Of a DNA stretch of 64,000 nt, positions 18,360 to 27,892 are shown piece by piece. Position numbers and translations under genes: made by a program. The first letter of the stretch is position 1. The number at the start of each line of letters is the position of its first letter. The notes beneath the pieces were generated by a model. The model was not told the origin of the DNA, ran no database searches, and saw only the letters and a list, made by a program, of their open reading frames with translations. The stretch is taken from assembly GCF_001571045.1 (NCBI RefSeq), contig NZ_BCSV01000003.1, forward strand, positions 1 through 64,000. The letters run 5' to 3'. The DNA is from Curtobacterium ammoniigenes NBRC 101786 (GTDB lineage: Bacteria; Actinomycetota; Actinomycetes; Actinomycetales; Microbacteriaceae).

Positions 18360-19577
18360 TCACGCCGCCTTTCGTGCTGCCCGCGCTGCGGACGCGGAGT
18401 AGTTCGGGTTCTCCCAGATCACCGTGCCGCCCTGGCCGAGACCGATGCACATGGTGGTGATGCCGTAGCGGACCTCGGGGTGGTCGGCGAACTGCGCGGC
18501 GAGCTGCGTCATGAGGCGGACGCCGCTCGAGGCCAGCGGATGTCCGACCGCGATCGCGCCGCCCCACGGGTTGACTTTCGTCGAGTCCTGCGGGATGCCG
18601 TAATGGTCGAGGAACGCGAGAACCTGCACGGCGAATGCCTCGTTGATCTCGAAGAGCCCGATGTCATCGATGGACAGCCCTGCCTTGGCGAGGGCCTTCT
18701 CGGTCGCAGGCACCGGTCCGATCCCCATCACCTCGGGGTCGACGCCGGCGAAGGCGAACGAGACGAGCCGCATCTTCGTCGGGAGGCCGTGCTGCTTCGC
18801 GGCGTCCGTCGAGGCGAGGAGGCTCATGGTCGCTCCGTCGTTCAGGCCCGCGGCGTTGCCGGCGGTGACCCGTCCGTGGGGCCGGAAGGGCGTCTTCAAC
18901 GCGGCCAGCGCCTCCAGGGTGGTCTCGGGGCGCGGTGGCTCGTCCTTGGTGACGAGATCCCAGCCGGTCGCGGTCTTCACCTCGACGGGGATGAGGTCGG
19001 GCTGCAGTTTCCCGGCCGCCCACGCGGCGGCGTACCGCTGCTGCGACTGGACGGCGTACGCGTCCGCGCGGTCCTTCGTGATGTCGGGGAACCGGTCGTG
19101 CAGCCGCTCGGCGGTCTTGCCCATCACGAGTGCGTCGGCGTTCACCATGCGCTCCGCGACGAAGCGCGGGTTCGGGTCGGCGCCGAAACCCATCGGGTGG
19201 CGTCCCATGTGCTCGACGCCGCCGGCGATCGCGATGTCGGCGGCTCCGAAGGCGATCGCCCCGGCAAGCGTGGTCACGCTGGTCATCGCGCCCGCGCACA
19301 TGCGGTCGATCGCGTATCCCGGGACGCTCTTCGGGAGGCCCGCGAGCATGCCCACGGTGCGGCCGAGCGTCAGCCCCTGGTCACCCTGTTGCGTGGTGGC
19401 CGCGACGGCGACGTCGTCGACGGCTGCGCGATCGAACGCATTGCGATCGAGCAGCCCGCGCATCGCGTGCACCGCGAGGTCGTCCGCGCGGGTGGTCCAG
19501 TACACCCCCTTCTCACCGGCACGGCCGAACGGGGTGCGGACTCCGTCTACGAAGACGACGTCTGATGCTTTGGGCAC
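18360..19577 (-). CDS. Acetyl-CoA C-acyltransferase (thiolase, FadA type)
   Basis: The last step of beta-oxidation: thiolytic cleavage of 3-ketoacyl-CoA to acetyl-CoA and a shortened acyl-CoA. The 405-residue protein has the nucleophile Cys94 in DRMCAGAMTS, the His motif PWGGAIAVGHPLASSG and the second cysteine in MCIGLGQGG. Length and motifs are standard. It lies directly before the hydratase/dehydrogenase gene with a 2-base gap. A 98-base gap on the other side from the RNase D gene could hold its own promoter. Confidence 0.92.
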   Translation of the reverse strand: MPKASDVVFVDGVRTPFGRAGEKGVYWTTRADDLAVHAMRGLLDRNAFDRAAVDDVAVAATTQQGDQGLTLGRTVGMLAGLPKSVPGYAIDRMCAGAMTSVTTLAGAIAFGAADIAIAGGVEHMGRHPMGFGADPNPRFVAERMVNADALVMGKTAERLHDRFPDITKDRADAYAVQSQQRYAAAWAAGKLQPDLIPVEVKTATGWDLVTKDEPPRPETTLEALAALKTPFRPHGRVTAGNAAGLNDGATMSLLASTDAAKQHGLPTKMRLVSFAFAGVDPEVMGIGPVPATEKALAKAGLSIDDIGLFEINEAFAVQVLAFLDHYGIPQDSTKVNPWGGAIAVGHPLASSGVRLMTQLAAQFADHPEVRYGITTMCIGLGQGGTVIWENPNYSASAARAARKAA

Positions 19578-19675
19578 TGTGGAGCCTCCAGATCCTCATC
19601 GATCAGCGGTCGGATTCCCGACGCGCTCGACGCTAGGCCAGCCTCCTGTGCGGCGTCGAACCGCTTGGGTGGTTC

Positions 19676-20974
19676 CTACGACTCCGAAGCGGGGTTCACG
19701 GGAGGCGCCTGTTCGGCTGCAACAAATGCGGAAGTGATGCGTTCCGCGGTCTCGGCGATCTGCCACGGGCGCGCGCCCGCATCGGCGAGCGCCGCTGCGA
19801 TGGCTGTGACGGAGAGCGGCTGTGGCGGCTCCCACGCCACCTGTCGAAGCGTGTCCGGCGTGAGCAGGTTCTCGACCGGCAGGTCGAGGTCGCTTGCGTG
19901 TTCCACGACCGCTGCGCGGGCAGCTTTGTATCGGCGGTCCGCCGCCGGATTGCGGTCGGCCCACGAGCGTGCGGGCGGGAGGCCCGGCTCGCCTCCGCCC
20001 CGAAGCTTCGGCAGGTCTGTGGTCGTGCGCCCGGCCTCGACCGCGGCCCACCAGCGTTCGATCTGGCTCCGGCTCGCACGGCCAGAGAATGCCTTCATCG
20101 ATGCGAGCTCACGCTGCGACGCTGGGCTCGCTGCTGCGGCGGCGAGGATCGACGCGTCCGGGATGGTGCGACCGGGGGCGACATCGATCTCTTGCGCGTA
20201 GGCATCGCGCGCGAGCCACAGTTCTCGCGCGATCGCAAGGGCGCGCTGACCCCGGAGCGTGTGCAGGCCGGAGAGTCGCCGCCACGGCTCCGCGCGCGGG
20301 GGCTTCGGGGCGCGCGTCAGCACGGCATCGAACTCCTGCCGCGCAAGGTCGAGCTTGCCGGATGCGGCAAGCCGCTCGGCGAGGGCATCACGCACGTCGA
20401 CGAGCAGCTCGACATCGAGCGCCGCGTACACGAGCCATGACTGCGGCAGCGGCCTCGTGGACCAGTCGGCGGCGCTGTGCTCTTTGGCGAGCCGGACGCC
20501 GAGGAGCGCTTCGACGACCGCGCCGAGCCCCACGCGCGGGAGGCCGGCGAGCCGCGCGCCGAGCTCGGTGTCGAAGATGCTCGATGGGATGAGACCGACC
20601 TCCGCCAGGCACGGCAGGTCTTGGCTGGCGGCGTGAAACACCCACTCCGCGTCCGCTATCGCGGCCTGCAGCGGCGCGAACGAGGAGATCGCGATCGGGT
20701 CGAAGAGGAACGATCCCGCTCCGCGGCGGTACACCTGCACCAGGTAGGCGCGCTGCGAGTATCGGTATCCGCTTGCTCGCTCCGCGTCGACCGCGACCGG
20801 GCCGGTCCCGCTCGACAGGCGCTCGACAGCGCGGAGGAACGCCTCGTCGTCGGCGATCACGTGCACCGTGTCGTGCGACGCCTCGACAGCATGGACGGCG
20901 TCGAGCACGGGATCGGTCACGACGTCCATCTTGGCGGATCGACTCGACGCGTCCGCGCTGGATTCGTCAGTCAC
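19676..20974 (-). CDS. RNase D-like 3'-5' exonuclease with HRDC domain
   Basis: A 432-residue DEDDy-type exonuclease. The N-terminal half has the catalytic set: VAVDAE (Asp, Glu), HAASQDLPCL (Asp) and YAALDVELL (Tyr, Asp). An HRDC nucleic-acid-binding domain follows near 215-290, then a longer C-terminal extension typical of actinobacterial members. It probably trims structured RNA 3' ends. GTG at 20974 overlaps the DUF3000 stop by eight bases (GTGACTGA), indicating coupled translation. Substrates are inferred from E. coli RNase D, not visible here. Confidence 0.88.
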   Translation of the reverse strand: MTDESSADASSRSAKMDVVTDPVLDAVHAVEASHDTVHVIADDEAFLRAVERLSSGTGPVAVDAERASGYRYSQRAYLVQVYRRGAGSFLFDPIAISSFAPLQAAIADAEWVFHAASQDLPCLAEVGLIPSSIFDTELGARLAGLPRVGLGAVVEALLGVRLAKEHSAADWSTRPLPQSWLVYAALDVELLVDVRDALAERLAASGKLDLARQEFDAVLTRAPKPPRAEPWRRLSGLHTLRGQRALAIARELWLARDAYAQEIDVAPGRTIPDASILAAAAASPASQRELASMKAFSGRASRSQIERWWAAVEAGRTTTDLPKLRGGGEPGLPPARSWADRNPAADRRYKAARAAVVEHASDLDLPVENLLTPDTLRQVAWEPPQPLSVTAIAAALADAGARPWQIAETAERITSAFVAAEQAPPVNPASES

Positions 20975-21563
20975 GGGCAAGCCTTCTCGGGGCGAGCAGC
21001 GCGACACCGTCGGACGCAGGCGGGAGACCGGCGAGCATCGCGACAATGTCTTCCCACGCCTGCACGTGCGGGATCAGGTCATCGTCGAGGGGAGACCAGG
21101 ATGCCCGGAGCTCGAGCTGCGCGCCGTCCCCCTGCGCTGCGAGTTCGCCGTATCCGCGGGAGATGATCTTCGTGGCGGTTCCCGACGCGCTCCCGTACGC
21201 GGCGTGATGCGCGTCCAACGCGTCGACGAGCCAGCTCCAGGTGACGTCGGCCACGAACTCGTCGACGCCGATTTCCGGTTCGAGCGGGGCCTGCGCGAAG
21301 CTCACCACGCGGAACGGACCGCCCCACCCCTCGGGTTCCTCCGGGTCGAAGAGCGCGACGAAGCGGCCGGTTCCGATATCGCTGTCGACGCCGTGGGCTG
21401 TTCCGGAGACATCCGCGGCGAGCGCGATCGAATGCGGTGCCACGCGTGACGGTGAGGGGATCTCCGTCACCGTGGTCTCAACGCGGCGCGTCCCGGTCGT
21501 GAGGTATTCGCGAAGCCGCAGGAAGGCAGACGGTTCGCGCACCGTTTCTCGGGATTCCGACAC
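20967..21563 (-). CDS. DUF3000 family protein
   Basis: A 198-residue protein of the actinobacterial DUF3000 family, always found next to an RNase D gene in the genomes I recall. No catalytic motif, signal peptide or membrane segment is visible; the middle is rich in aromatic and acidic residues (EPEGWGGPFRVVSF, DVTWSWLVDAL). Function unknown. First gene of the minus-strand operon. The divergent hydrolase gene begins 67 bases away, so that short gap must contain both promoters. Confidence 0.82.
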   Translation of the reverse strand: MSESRETVREPSAFLRLREYLTTGTRRVETTVTEIPSPSRVAPHSIALAADVSGTAHGVDSDIGTGRFVALFDPEEPEGWGGPFRVVSFAQAPLEPEIGVDEFVADVTWSWLVDALDAHHAAYGSASGTATKIISRGYGELAAQGDGAQLELRASWSPLDDDLIPHVQAWEDIVAMLAGLPPASDGVALLAPRRLARD

Positions 21564-21630
21564 GAATGCAGATTAGGCTCTGCGGAGCGACGGCGTCGTT
21601 CCGGCGCGCCGATCGAGCAGGAGGACCGCG

Positions 21631-22815
21631 ATGTCGTTGCGCTCCGCCGCACGCGCCGCCGGGATCGCCATCGGAGCGGGGGCAGTGGCAGGCGGTGCTG
21701 CGGCGGGCGTGCTGGTCGCGGCGATGTCGCGCATTGTCGTGACGCCGGATCGGCGGCGGGTCGAGCGCGTCCCCCTTGTCGCGGTCGATCTTGCCCGGGG
21801 GACACTGACGCTCGCGCGAACGGCCGACACCGAACTGCCGGGCAGGTACAGCGTGTGGTTCCGTGCCGGCTCCGGCCACGCCCGCGTGGGTGACGTCATC
21901 TCGGCGACACCCGACACCGTGACGCGGGAGATCCTCGCCCTGCAGGGCGCATCGCTCAGCGGTGTTCGCTTCGTCCGCTGGGGCGGATGGTTCTACCTGC
22001 ATCCGGGCGAACTCGACGTGCCGGTCGAGGACGTTGCGATTCCGACACCGAATGGCGCCGCGCCCGCCTGGGTCGTGCGTGCCGATGACCCCGCGGCGCC
22101 GTGGGCGGTCCTCGTGCACGGCAGGGGCGTCACTCGTGCCGAGACGATTCGTGCGGTTCCGGTCTTCCGTGCCGCCGGGTACTCGGTGCTGCTCGCGTCC
22201 TGGCGAAACGACGGCGTCGCGCCGGCGTCGCGGGACGGCCGCTATCGGCTCGGCGACACGGAGTGGGAGGACATCGACGCGTGTCTCACCTGGATCACCG
22301 AGGCGGGCGGTCGCAGCGTCGTGCTCATGGGGTGGTCGATGGGCGGGGCCGTCGTCCTGCAGACGCTCCTGCGGTCCTCCGCCCGGCGGATGATCCAGGG
22401 CGTGGTGCTCGAGTCGCCGGTCGTCGACTGGGCGACCGTCTTGCGGTCGCAGGCCGCGCAGCTCCGGCTGCCACCGTTCGTGCTGCCCGGAGTGCAGTGG
22501 TTGCTGCGCACGCGACTCATGCACCGGGTGGCTGGCGCAGCGGAGCCGGTCGACATTCGGTCGCTCGACATGGTGGCGCGGTCCGCGGAGCTCGATGTCC
22601 CCATCCTGATCCTGCACAGCGACGACGACGGTTTCGTTCCGTCGACTGCATCGCACGCGTTGGCCGGGGCGCGGCCCGATCTGGTGCGTCTCGAGATCGC
22701 TCACACGGCGCGGCACACAAAGCTGTGGAACCATGACGCCGACTGGTTCGACGCGCGGATCCTCGCCTGGCTGACCGAGGTGCTGCGCGTCGTACCGGCG
22801 ACCGAGTCGCGCTGA
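21631..22815 (+). CDS. Membrane-anchored alpha/beta hydrolase
   Basis: A 394-residue protein with one N-terminal hydrophobic, Ala/Gly-rich segment (residues 8-32) that may anchor it. An alpha/beta-hydrolase domain begins near 150: oxyanion-region VLVHGRG, nucleophile elbow GWSMGG (Ser), ILHSDDDGFVP (Asp) and a C-terminal His (HTKLWNHD). It resembles predicted esterases or acyl-peptidases, and the substrate is unknown. ATG at 21631 is preceded by AGGAGGA. It is transcribed away from the DUF3000 operon, alone, and is convergent with sufE three bases after its stop. Confidence 0.82.
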   Translation: MSLRSAARAAGIAIGAGAVAGGAAAGVLVAAMSRIVVTPDRRRVERVPLVAVDLARGTLTLARTADTELPGRYSVWFRAGSGHARVGDVISATPDTVTREILALQGASLSGVRFVRWGGWFYLHPGELDVPVEDVAIPTPNGAAPAWVVRADDPAAPWAVLVHGRGVTRAETIRAVPVFRAAGYSVLLASWRNDGVAPASRDGRYRLGDTEWEDIDACLTWITEAGGRSVVLMGWSMGGAVVLQTLLRSSARRMIQGVVLESPVVDWATVLRSQAAQLRLPPFVLPGVQWLLRTRLMHRVAGAAEPVDIRSLDMVARSAELDVPILILHSDDDGFVPSTASHALAGARPDLVRLEIAHTARHTKLWNHDADWFDARILAWLTEVLRVVPATESR

Positions 22816-22817
22816 GG

Positions 22818-23264
22818 TCAGCTCACCAGGGCGCGCACCTGTCGCTGCACCCGACCGAGCATTCCCACCATGCCCCGGATGCGAAGCGGGGACACGGCCT
22901 CCTGGAGGCCCAGCGTGAGGGGGTAGTCGGATGGCACTGCGAGCACCTCGGCGGAATGCAGCCCGGTCAGGCCCTGCACGAGGATCGATGCGAACCCGCG
23001 CGTGGTGGGCGCTTCCGCCGGGGCGGTTGCGACCATGCGCACGATATCGGGTCCGTCCGCGGGCTCGCCGACGGTCACGTCGATGAACACGGGCGACTGG
23101 CACTCCTCGACGCGTTCGAGCTCTTCCTCGTGCCCCTGGTACCGCTCGGAAAGCGGTGGGAGCTCGTTGGAGAACTCCAGGAGCAGTTGCAAGCGATCGC
23201 GCTTCGACAGGGCGAGGAAATCATCGCGGGTTGCCGCGAGGGCCTCCGGCAATGGCGCGCTCAT
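22818..23264 (-). CDS. sufE: SufE family sulfur acceptor protein
   Basis: A 148-residue SufE-like protein that accepts persulfide sulfur from a cysteine desulfurase for Fe-S cluster assembly. The acceptor cysteine is Cys55 in VEECQSPVF, followed by the conserved core to LRIRGMVGM. The start ATG at 23264 overlaps the sulfurtransferase stop (ATGA). No cysteine desulfurase gene is in the window. Pairing with a rhodanese-type sulfurtransferase is common in actinobacteria and suggests sulfur relay between the two. Confidence 0.88.
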   Translation of the reverse strand: MSAPLPEALAATRDDFLALSKRDRLQLLLEFSNELPPLSERYQGHEEELERVEECQSPVFIDVTVGEPADGPDIVRMVATAPAEAPTTRGFASILVQGLTGLHSAEVLAVPSDYPLTLGLQEAVSPLRIRGMVGMLGRVQRQVRALVS

Positions 23265-24172
23265 CGCGCGGGTACGGCGCCGGGCTCCGCGCCCTGCACG
23301 ATCGGCACGCGCACCGCGCTGCCCCACTCCGTCCACGACCCGTCGTAGTTGCGGACGTGCGGGTAGCCGAGAAGATGCTGGAGCACGAACCAGGTGTGGC
23401 TCGACCGCTCGCCGATCCGGCAGTACGCGATCACCTCGTCCGCATCGCCGACACCAGCGCCGTCGCGGTAGATCGCCTCGAGCTCGGCGCGGTCCTTGAA
23501 CGTTCCGTCGGTGTTCGCCGCCGTTGCCCAGGGGATGTTCACCGCGGAGGGGATGTGACCGCCGCGGAGCGCCCCCTCCTCCGGGTAGTCCGGCGCGCTG
23601 GTGCGCTCGCCGGTGTACTCGGGGGCGCTCCGCACGTCGATGAGCGGCTTTCCGAGGTGCGCCAGCACGTCGTCGCGGAACGCGCGGATCGCCTCGTCCG
23701 ACCGGTCGACCGTCGGATAGTCGACCGGCTGGGCGCTCGTCTCGTCAGTCGTCATCGGGCGGTCCTCGGCGACCCACTTGGCGCGCCCGCCGTCGAGGAG
23801 TCGGACGTCGGCGTGACCGAAGAGCGAGAAGACCCAGAGCGCGTACGCGGCCCACCAGTTGTTCTTGTCGCCGTAGATGACGACCGTGGTGTCACGGCCG
23901 ATGCCCTTGCCGCCGACCAGTCGGGCGAACGCCGCGCCGTCGATGTAGTCGCGCTCGACCGGATCATTGAGGTCGGTGTGCCAGTCGATCTTGACGCTGC
24001 CGGGGATGTGCCCGGTCTCGTAGAGCAGAACGTCCTCGTCGGACTCGACGACGACGAGGTCGGGGGAGGCTGCACCGTTGTCGAGCTGCGCCTGCAGCCA
24101 TTCCGTCGACACGAGCCGCTCCGGATGCGCATAGGCCTGGAACTTGTCGGACGGGTCGAGCGGGTAGGTCAT
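23261..24172 (-). CDS. Thiosulfate/3-mercaptopyruvate-type sulfurtransferase (two rhodanese domains)
   Basis: A 303-residue tandem rhodanese protein. The first domain (about 20-150) lacks an active cysteine; the second carries Cys251 in the loop CRIGERSS. This loop is closer to thiosulfate sulfurtransferases than to the CG(S/T)GVT loop of mercaptopyruvate enzymes. It transfers sulfane sulfur to thiol acceptors such as cyanide or, in the cell, protein thiols. ATG at 24172. Translationally coupled to sufE, and divergent from zapE across 182 bases. Confidence 0.88.
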   Translation of the reverse strand: MTYPLDPSDKFQAYAHPERLVSTEWLQAQLDNGAASPDLVVVESDEDVLLYETGHIPGSVKIDWHTDLNDPVERDYIDGAAFARLVGGKGIGRDTTVVIYGDKNNWWAAYALWVFSLFGHADVRLLDGGRAKWVAEDRPMTTDETSAQPVDYPTVDRSDEAIRAFRDDVLAHLGKPLIDVRSAPEYTGERTSAPDYPEEGALRGGHIPSAVNIPWATAANTDGTFKDRAELEAIYRDGAGVGDADEVIAYCRIGERSSHTWFVLQHLLGYPHVRNYDGSWTEWGSAVRVPIVQGAEPGAVPAR

Positions 24173-24354
24173 CGGTGCTCTCCTCTCGGCCCTGGTGGGG
24201 CCGGGCTGAACTCTCGCGCGGACTAGGATCAGTGTCCTGCGCCGTGAATACGGTACGCCGGTCAGGCGGGTGAGGTCATCCCGATGACGATTCGCGACTG
24301 CCCGTCCGGCCTGCACGGCGCGTTCCCGTCTCGCTTCCTCCTCGGAAGGCACGC

Positions 24355-25374
24355 ATGCCCGCGCACCTCGTCGACCGCAACCCGACGCTGACTCCAGCGC
24401 AGATGGCGGAAGCGCTCGTGCCGCCGCCGCAGTTCGAGGGCGCGACGTTCGAGACGTATCGACCGGATCCTGAGTTCCCCTCGCAGGCATCGGTGCGGGA
24501 TGCGGTCGAGCGATTCGTGCGGACCGAGCCAGAGCCTCCGACGCGGCGGAGCCTGTTCACCCGCCGCAAGCGGGTCGAGCCGGAGGCTGTGGTCACGTCG
24601 GGCGTGTACCTCGACGGCGGATTCGGGGTCGGGAAGACGCACCTCCTCGCGGCTGCGTACCACGCGGCCCGCGGCCGGAAGACGTTCGGCACCTTCATCG
24701 AGTACACCGCGCTCGTTGGCGCGCTCGGGTTCCAGGGCACGGTCGAGCTGCTGCGTGGAACGGCGCTGGTGTGCATCGATGAGTTCGAACTCGACGACCC
24801 CGGCGACACCATGGTCATGACGCGACTGATCAAGGAGCTGTCCGATACCGGGACGCGGTTCGCGGCGACGTCGAACACCCCGCCGGGTGCCCTCGGCGAG
24901 GGCCGGTTTGCCGCGCAGGACTTCCTCCGCGAGATTCAGGCGATGTCGGATCGATTCGACACGCTCCGGATCGACGGCCTCGACTACCGGCGCCGATCGG
25001 TGACCGAGCACGCGGTGACCGTCGATGACGTCGCCTCCGTACTCGCGACCCTTCCCACCGGAGGCTCGGATCGCGTCACGCTCGACGACTTCCGTTCCGT
25101 CGTCGCCCACCTCGGGTCAGTGCACCCGTCGAAGTACGTTGCGCTGGTCGACGGTCTCGATGCCGTGGGGCTCCGGGACGCGACGCCGTTCGCGGATCAG
25201 ACCGACGCGCTCCGCTGGGTTGCCCTTGTGGATCGGCTGTACGACGCACAGATTCGGATCGTCGCGTCCGGGACGCCGCTAGACGAGCTCTACCCGGAGT
25301 CGATGCTCACGGGCGGGTACCGGAAAAAGTATCTGCGAGCCGCAAGCCGCGTCGTAGCGCTGACGCGCGACTGA
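24355..25374 (+). CDS. zapE: Cell division protein ZapE (AFG1-like ATPase)
   Basis: A 339-residue AFG1/ZapE P-loop ATPase. Walker A is GGFGVGKT at 88-95 and Walker B is IDEFE at 141-145; sensor residues lie in FAATSNTPP. In E. coli ZapE acts at the Z-ring, and mitochondrial AFG1 assists protease-dependent turnover; the actinobacterial role is inferred from homology only. ATG at 24355 follows GGAAGG with a short spacer. It is the last conserved core gene before the sugar-uptake operon, and a palindrome (CGAAAGTTTCG, 25378-25388) follows its stop. Confidence 0.85.
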   Translation: MPAHLVDRNPTLTPAQMAEALVPPPQFEGATFETYRPDPEFPSQASVRDAVERFVRTEPEPPTRRSLFTRRKRVEPEAVVTSGVYLDGGFGVGKTHLLAAAYHAARGRKTFGTFIEYTALVGALGFQGTVELLRGTALVCIDEFELDDPGDTMVMTRLIKELSDTGTRFAATSNTPPGALGEGRFAAQDFLREIQAMSDRFDTLRIDGLDYRRRSVTEHAVTVDDVASVLATLPTGGSDRVTLDDFRSVVAHLGSVHPSKYVALVDGLDAVGLRDATPFADQTDALRWVALVDRLYDAQIRIVASGTPLDELYPESMLTGGYRKKYLRAASRVVALTRD

Positions 25375-25377
25375 TCG

Positions 25378-25388
25378 CGAAAGTTTCG
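25378..25388. promoter_or_regulatory. Palindrome CGAAAGTTTCG, possible LacI-type operator
   Basis: A perfect 5+1+5 inverted repeat 208 bases before the sugar-binding protein gene. The GAAA/TTTC arms resemble LacI-family half sites, and the operon ends in a LacI-type gene. It is far from the promoter proposed at 25471, so the link is inference. Confidence 0.35.
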
Positions 25389-25470
25389 TCGTCTTCGCCA
25401 GCGAGAGTTTCCTTCTCACGAAACGCAGTGGAGCGGGTCGATAACGGTTTGGAAACGCCGGATCGGCTGA

Positions 25471-25499
25471 TTGACACGGTTCTACCGGTGAGGTAGGAA
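25471..25499 (+). promoter_or_regulatory. Promoter of the ABC sugar operon
   Basis: TTGACA (25471-25476), a 17-base spacer and TAGGAA (25494-25499) form a good sigma-70-type promoter. It leaves a leader of about 90 bases that contains two small hairpins: 25521-25536, followed by a T-rich stretch, and 25564-25579, just before the ribosome site. Confidence 0.55.
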
Positions 25500-25595
25500 G
25501 GGCTTCAGCCATTCGAGGCACCCGACCCGAGTCGGGAAAGTTTTGTTCAAGGAAGAGCAAGGTCCCGCACTGAAGCGGGGCGGAAGGAACGACTG

Positions 25596-26933
25596 ATGGC
25601 AGAACACAACGGGTCCGCGTTCACGAGGCGGGCTCTGTTCGGAGCGGCCGGGGCAGTCTCGCTCGCGGGCATCCTGGCTGCTTGCTCCCGGACCGGGAGC
25701 AGCACGGGCGGCGGCGGTGCGTCCGGTGCCGCTGCGGCGTCCGGAACGATCAAGTTCTGGAACATGCCCTGGGGTGGAACGGCGTTCAACCCGCTCGACA
25801 AGAAGATCACGACCGCGTTCAAGAAGGGTGGCTTCACCGCCACCTACCAGGAAGTCCAATGGGCGAACTTCACCACGGTCTTCTCGTCGGCGGTCGCGTC
25901 GAACACCGGCCCCGCCGTGAGCTCCGGCGGTGGCACGCAGGCGTTCCAGTACGCCCACGAGGGCAAGATCCACTACGCGGACAAGCTCCTCGACTCCTGG
26001 AAGTCGAACGGCCTGTACGACGACTTCCTCCCGGGTCTGCTCGACACGATGAAGACCGACCAGGGCTACGCGGCGGTGCCGTACAACCTGGACGTTCGGT
26101 GCTCCTGGTACAACAAGTCGCTCATGCAGCAGGCCGGCGTTCAGCCGCCCAAGACCTGGGACGACTACACCAACGTCTGCGCCGCGCTGAAGAAGATCGG
26201 CGTGTACGGATTCGGCCTCGGTTCGGGTGCCGGTAACTTCACCGGTTCGCACATCCTCACCGCGTTCATGATCAACAACGGTGGCGGCCTCTTCAACTCG
26301 AAGAAGGAGCCGGACTGCGTGACCGATCTCAACGTCGAGGCGATGGAATACGTCCTCATGCTCGTGAAGAACGGCTACTCCGACCCGGCTGCCGCGACCT
26401 ACACGAGCGCCAACGTGCAGTCGCAGTGGAAGGCGAAGAAGTTCGGCTTCGGCTGGGACGGCGCCGGCCTCGCGGTGAGCGTCGGCGGCGACGTGCAGAA
26501 CGACATGGTCGTCGGCGACCCGCTGACCGGTCCTCACGGCACCAAGGGCGGCCTGTACTTCCCGAACAACATCATGATGTACACCAACACCCCGAGCACC
26601 ACGGGCTCCGAGGACTTCATGACGTACTACTACAAGAACATGTCCGCGCTGTGGACGCAGAACACCGGCATCGGCCTGCCCCCGCTGAAGTCCATCGCCT
26701 CGACGAGTGCCTTCAAGCAGGACCCGAACAACGTCAAGATCCTCAACGAGTGGAACCCGATCTACAAGACCTGGGCCGCTCCGGGCGGAACCGGCCTGTT
26801 CTACAACATCGCGAACACCGTTGACGGAACCGCGCCGATGAACACCTTCGCCCAGTCGATCCTCGGTGGAAAGACGGACGCGAAGACGGCTCTGCAGACC
26901 CTGCAGAACTCCATCGAAGGTCTGATGAAGTGA
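25596..26933 (+). CDS. Sugar ABC transporter substrate-binding lipoprotein
   Basis: A 445-residue extracytoplasmic solute-binding protein (family 1). The N-terminus has a twin-arginine-like stretch (FTRRALFG), a hydrophobic core and a lipobox LAAC with the lipidated cysteine near residue 30. It is probably lipid-anchored outside the membrane, perhaps exported folded by Tat. The mature domain has the usual solute-binding features. GGAAGGA precedes ATG 25596. It is followed with a GTGA overlap by two permeases, so this is the first gene of the uptake unit. The sugar cannot be named. Confidence 0.9.
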   Translation: MAEHNGSAFTRRALFGAAGAVSLAGILAACSRTGSSTGGGGASGAAAASGTIKFWNMPWGGTAFNPLDKKITTAFKKGGFTATYQEVQWANFTTVFSSAVASNTGPAVSSGGGTQAFQYAHEGKIHYADKLLDSWKSNGLYDDFLPGLLDTMKTDQGYAAVPYNLDVRCSWYNKSLMQQAGVQPPKTWDDYTNVCAALKKIGVYGFGLGSGAGNFTGSHILTAFMINNGGGLFNSKKEPDCVTDLNVEAMEYVLMLVKNGYSDPAAATYTSANVQSQWKAKKFGFGWDGAGLAVSVGGDVQNDMVVGDPLTGPHGTKGGLYFPNNIMMYTNTPSTTGSEDFMTYYYKNMSALWTQNTGIGLPPLKSIASTSAFKQDPNNVKILNEWNPIYKTWAAPGGTGLFYNIANTVDGTAPMNTFAQSILGGKTDAKTALQTLQNSIEGLMK

Positions 26934-27892
26934 CCACGGACACCGTCGCCCGCCGGCTGCAGCAAGCCCGGAATGGCGTCGGTGTCGGTGGAAGCGGACG
27001 ACCGCCGGGTGGGCGCACGCGCCGCCCGGCGGTCTCCCGCACCGGGACCTTCCTGCTGTTCGCGGTGCCGTCGGTGCTGCTGCTCGTCCTCCTCAACGCC
27101 TATCCGGTCATCTACGCCGGGTGGGAATCGCTCCACAACGGCGACCTCATCAGCGCAGGCTCCTTCGTCGCGTTCGCGAACTACCTCGCGGTCGTCCAGG
27201 AGCCGGCGTTCTGGCACGCCGCGATCTTCACCGTCGTGTTCACCATCACCGGTGTCTTCGGAAGCTGGGTGATCGGACTCGCCCTCGCGCTCCTCCTCCG
27301 CACGAAGATTCCTGCGAACGGCTTCTTCAAGGTGCTGCTGCTCCTGCCGTGGGTCGTTCCGACCGTGGTCTCAGCAGCGTCGTGGAACTGGCTCGTGGCC
27401 ACGCCGCAGTCGCCGTTGCCGCTGCTGGCGCACGCGCTGGGCATGGGGAACGTACTCTTCCTCGCGAACCCGCTGCTCGCGCAGATTACGGTCTGCACGT
27501 TCAAGGTGTGGATCAGCTTCCCCTTCATGATGATGCTGACGAGCTCGGCCCTCGCGGCCGTCGACACGAACGTCTATGAGGCCTCGAAGGTCGACGGTGC
27601 CGGCCCGTGGCAGACGCTCACGCGCATCACCCTCCCCATGATTCAGCGGTCGACCTTCGTCAGCTGGATCCTTATGACCATTTTCTGCGTCAACGACTTC
27701 CCGACCATCTGGCTGTTGACGCAGGGCGGTCCGGTGAACTCCACGCAGACCCTCGTCGTCATGGCGTACGAGACGGTGTTCCAGAACAACCAGGTCGGTC
27801 CCGGTGTCGCGATCGCGTTCCTGATGACCCTGGTACTCGTGGTCGTCTCCGTGGTCCTGTACCGCCAGATTCGGAAGGTGAACATCGAATGA
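26930..27892 (+). CDS. Sugar ABC transporter permease (MalF type)
   Basis: A 320-residue inner membrane permease. About 40 basic cytoplasmic residues precede six hydrophobic segments. The EAA loop reads NVYEASKVDGAGPWQTLTRI near residue 214 and contacts the ATPase. GTG at 26930 overlaps the stop of the binding protein, and its own stop overlaps the next start (ATGA). No ATPase gene lies in the operon, so a shared ATPase of the MsmK/MsiK type encoded elsewhere is expected. Confidence 0.92.
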   Translation: MTTDTVARRLQQARNGVGVGGSGRPPGGRTRRPAVSRTGTFLLFAVPSVLLLVLLNAYPVIYAGWESLHNGDLISAGSFVAFANYLAVVQEPAFWHAAIFTVVFTITGVFGSWVIGLALALLLRTKIPANGFFKVLLLLPWVVPTVVSAASWNWLVATPQSPLPLLAHALGMGNVLFLANPLLAQITVCTFKVWISFPFMMMLTSSALAAVDTNVYEASKVDGAGPWQTLTRITLPMIQRSTFVSWILMTIFCVNDFPTIWLLTQGGPVNSTQTLVVMAYETVFQNNQVGPGVAIAFLMTLVLVVVSVVLYRQIRKVNIE

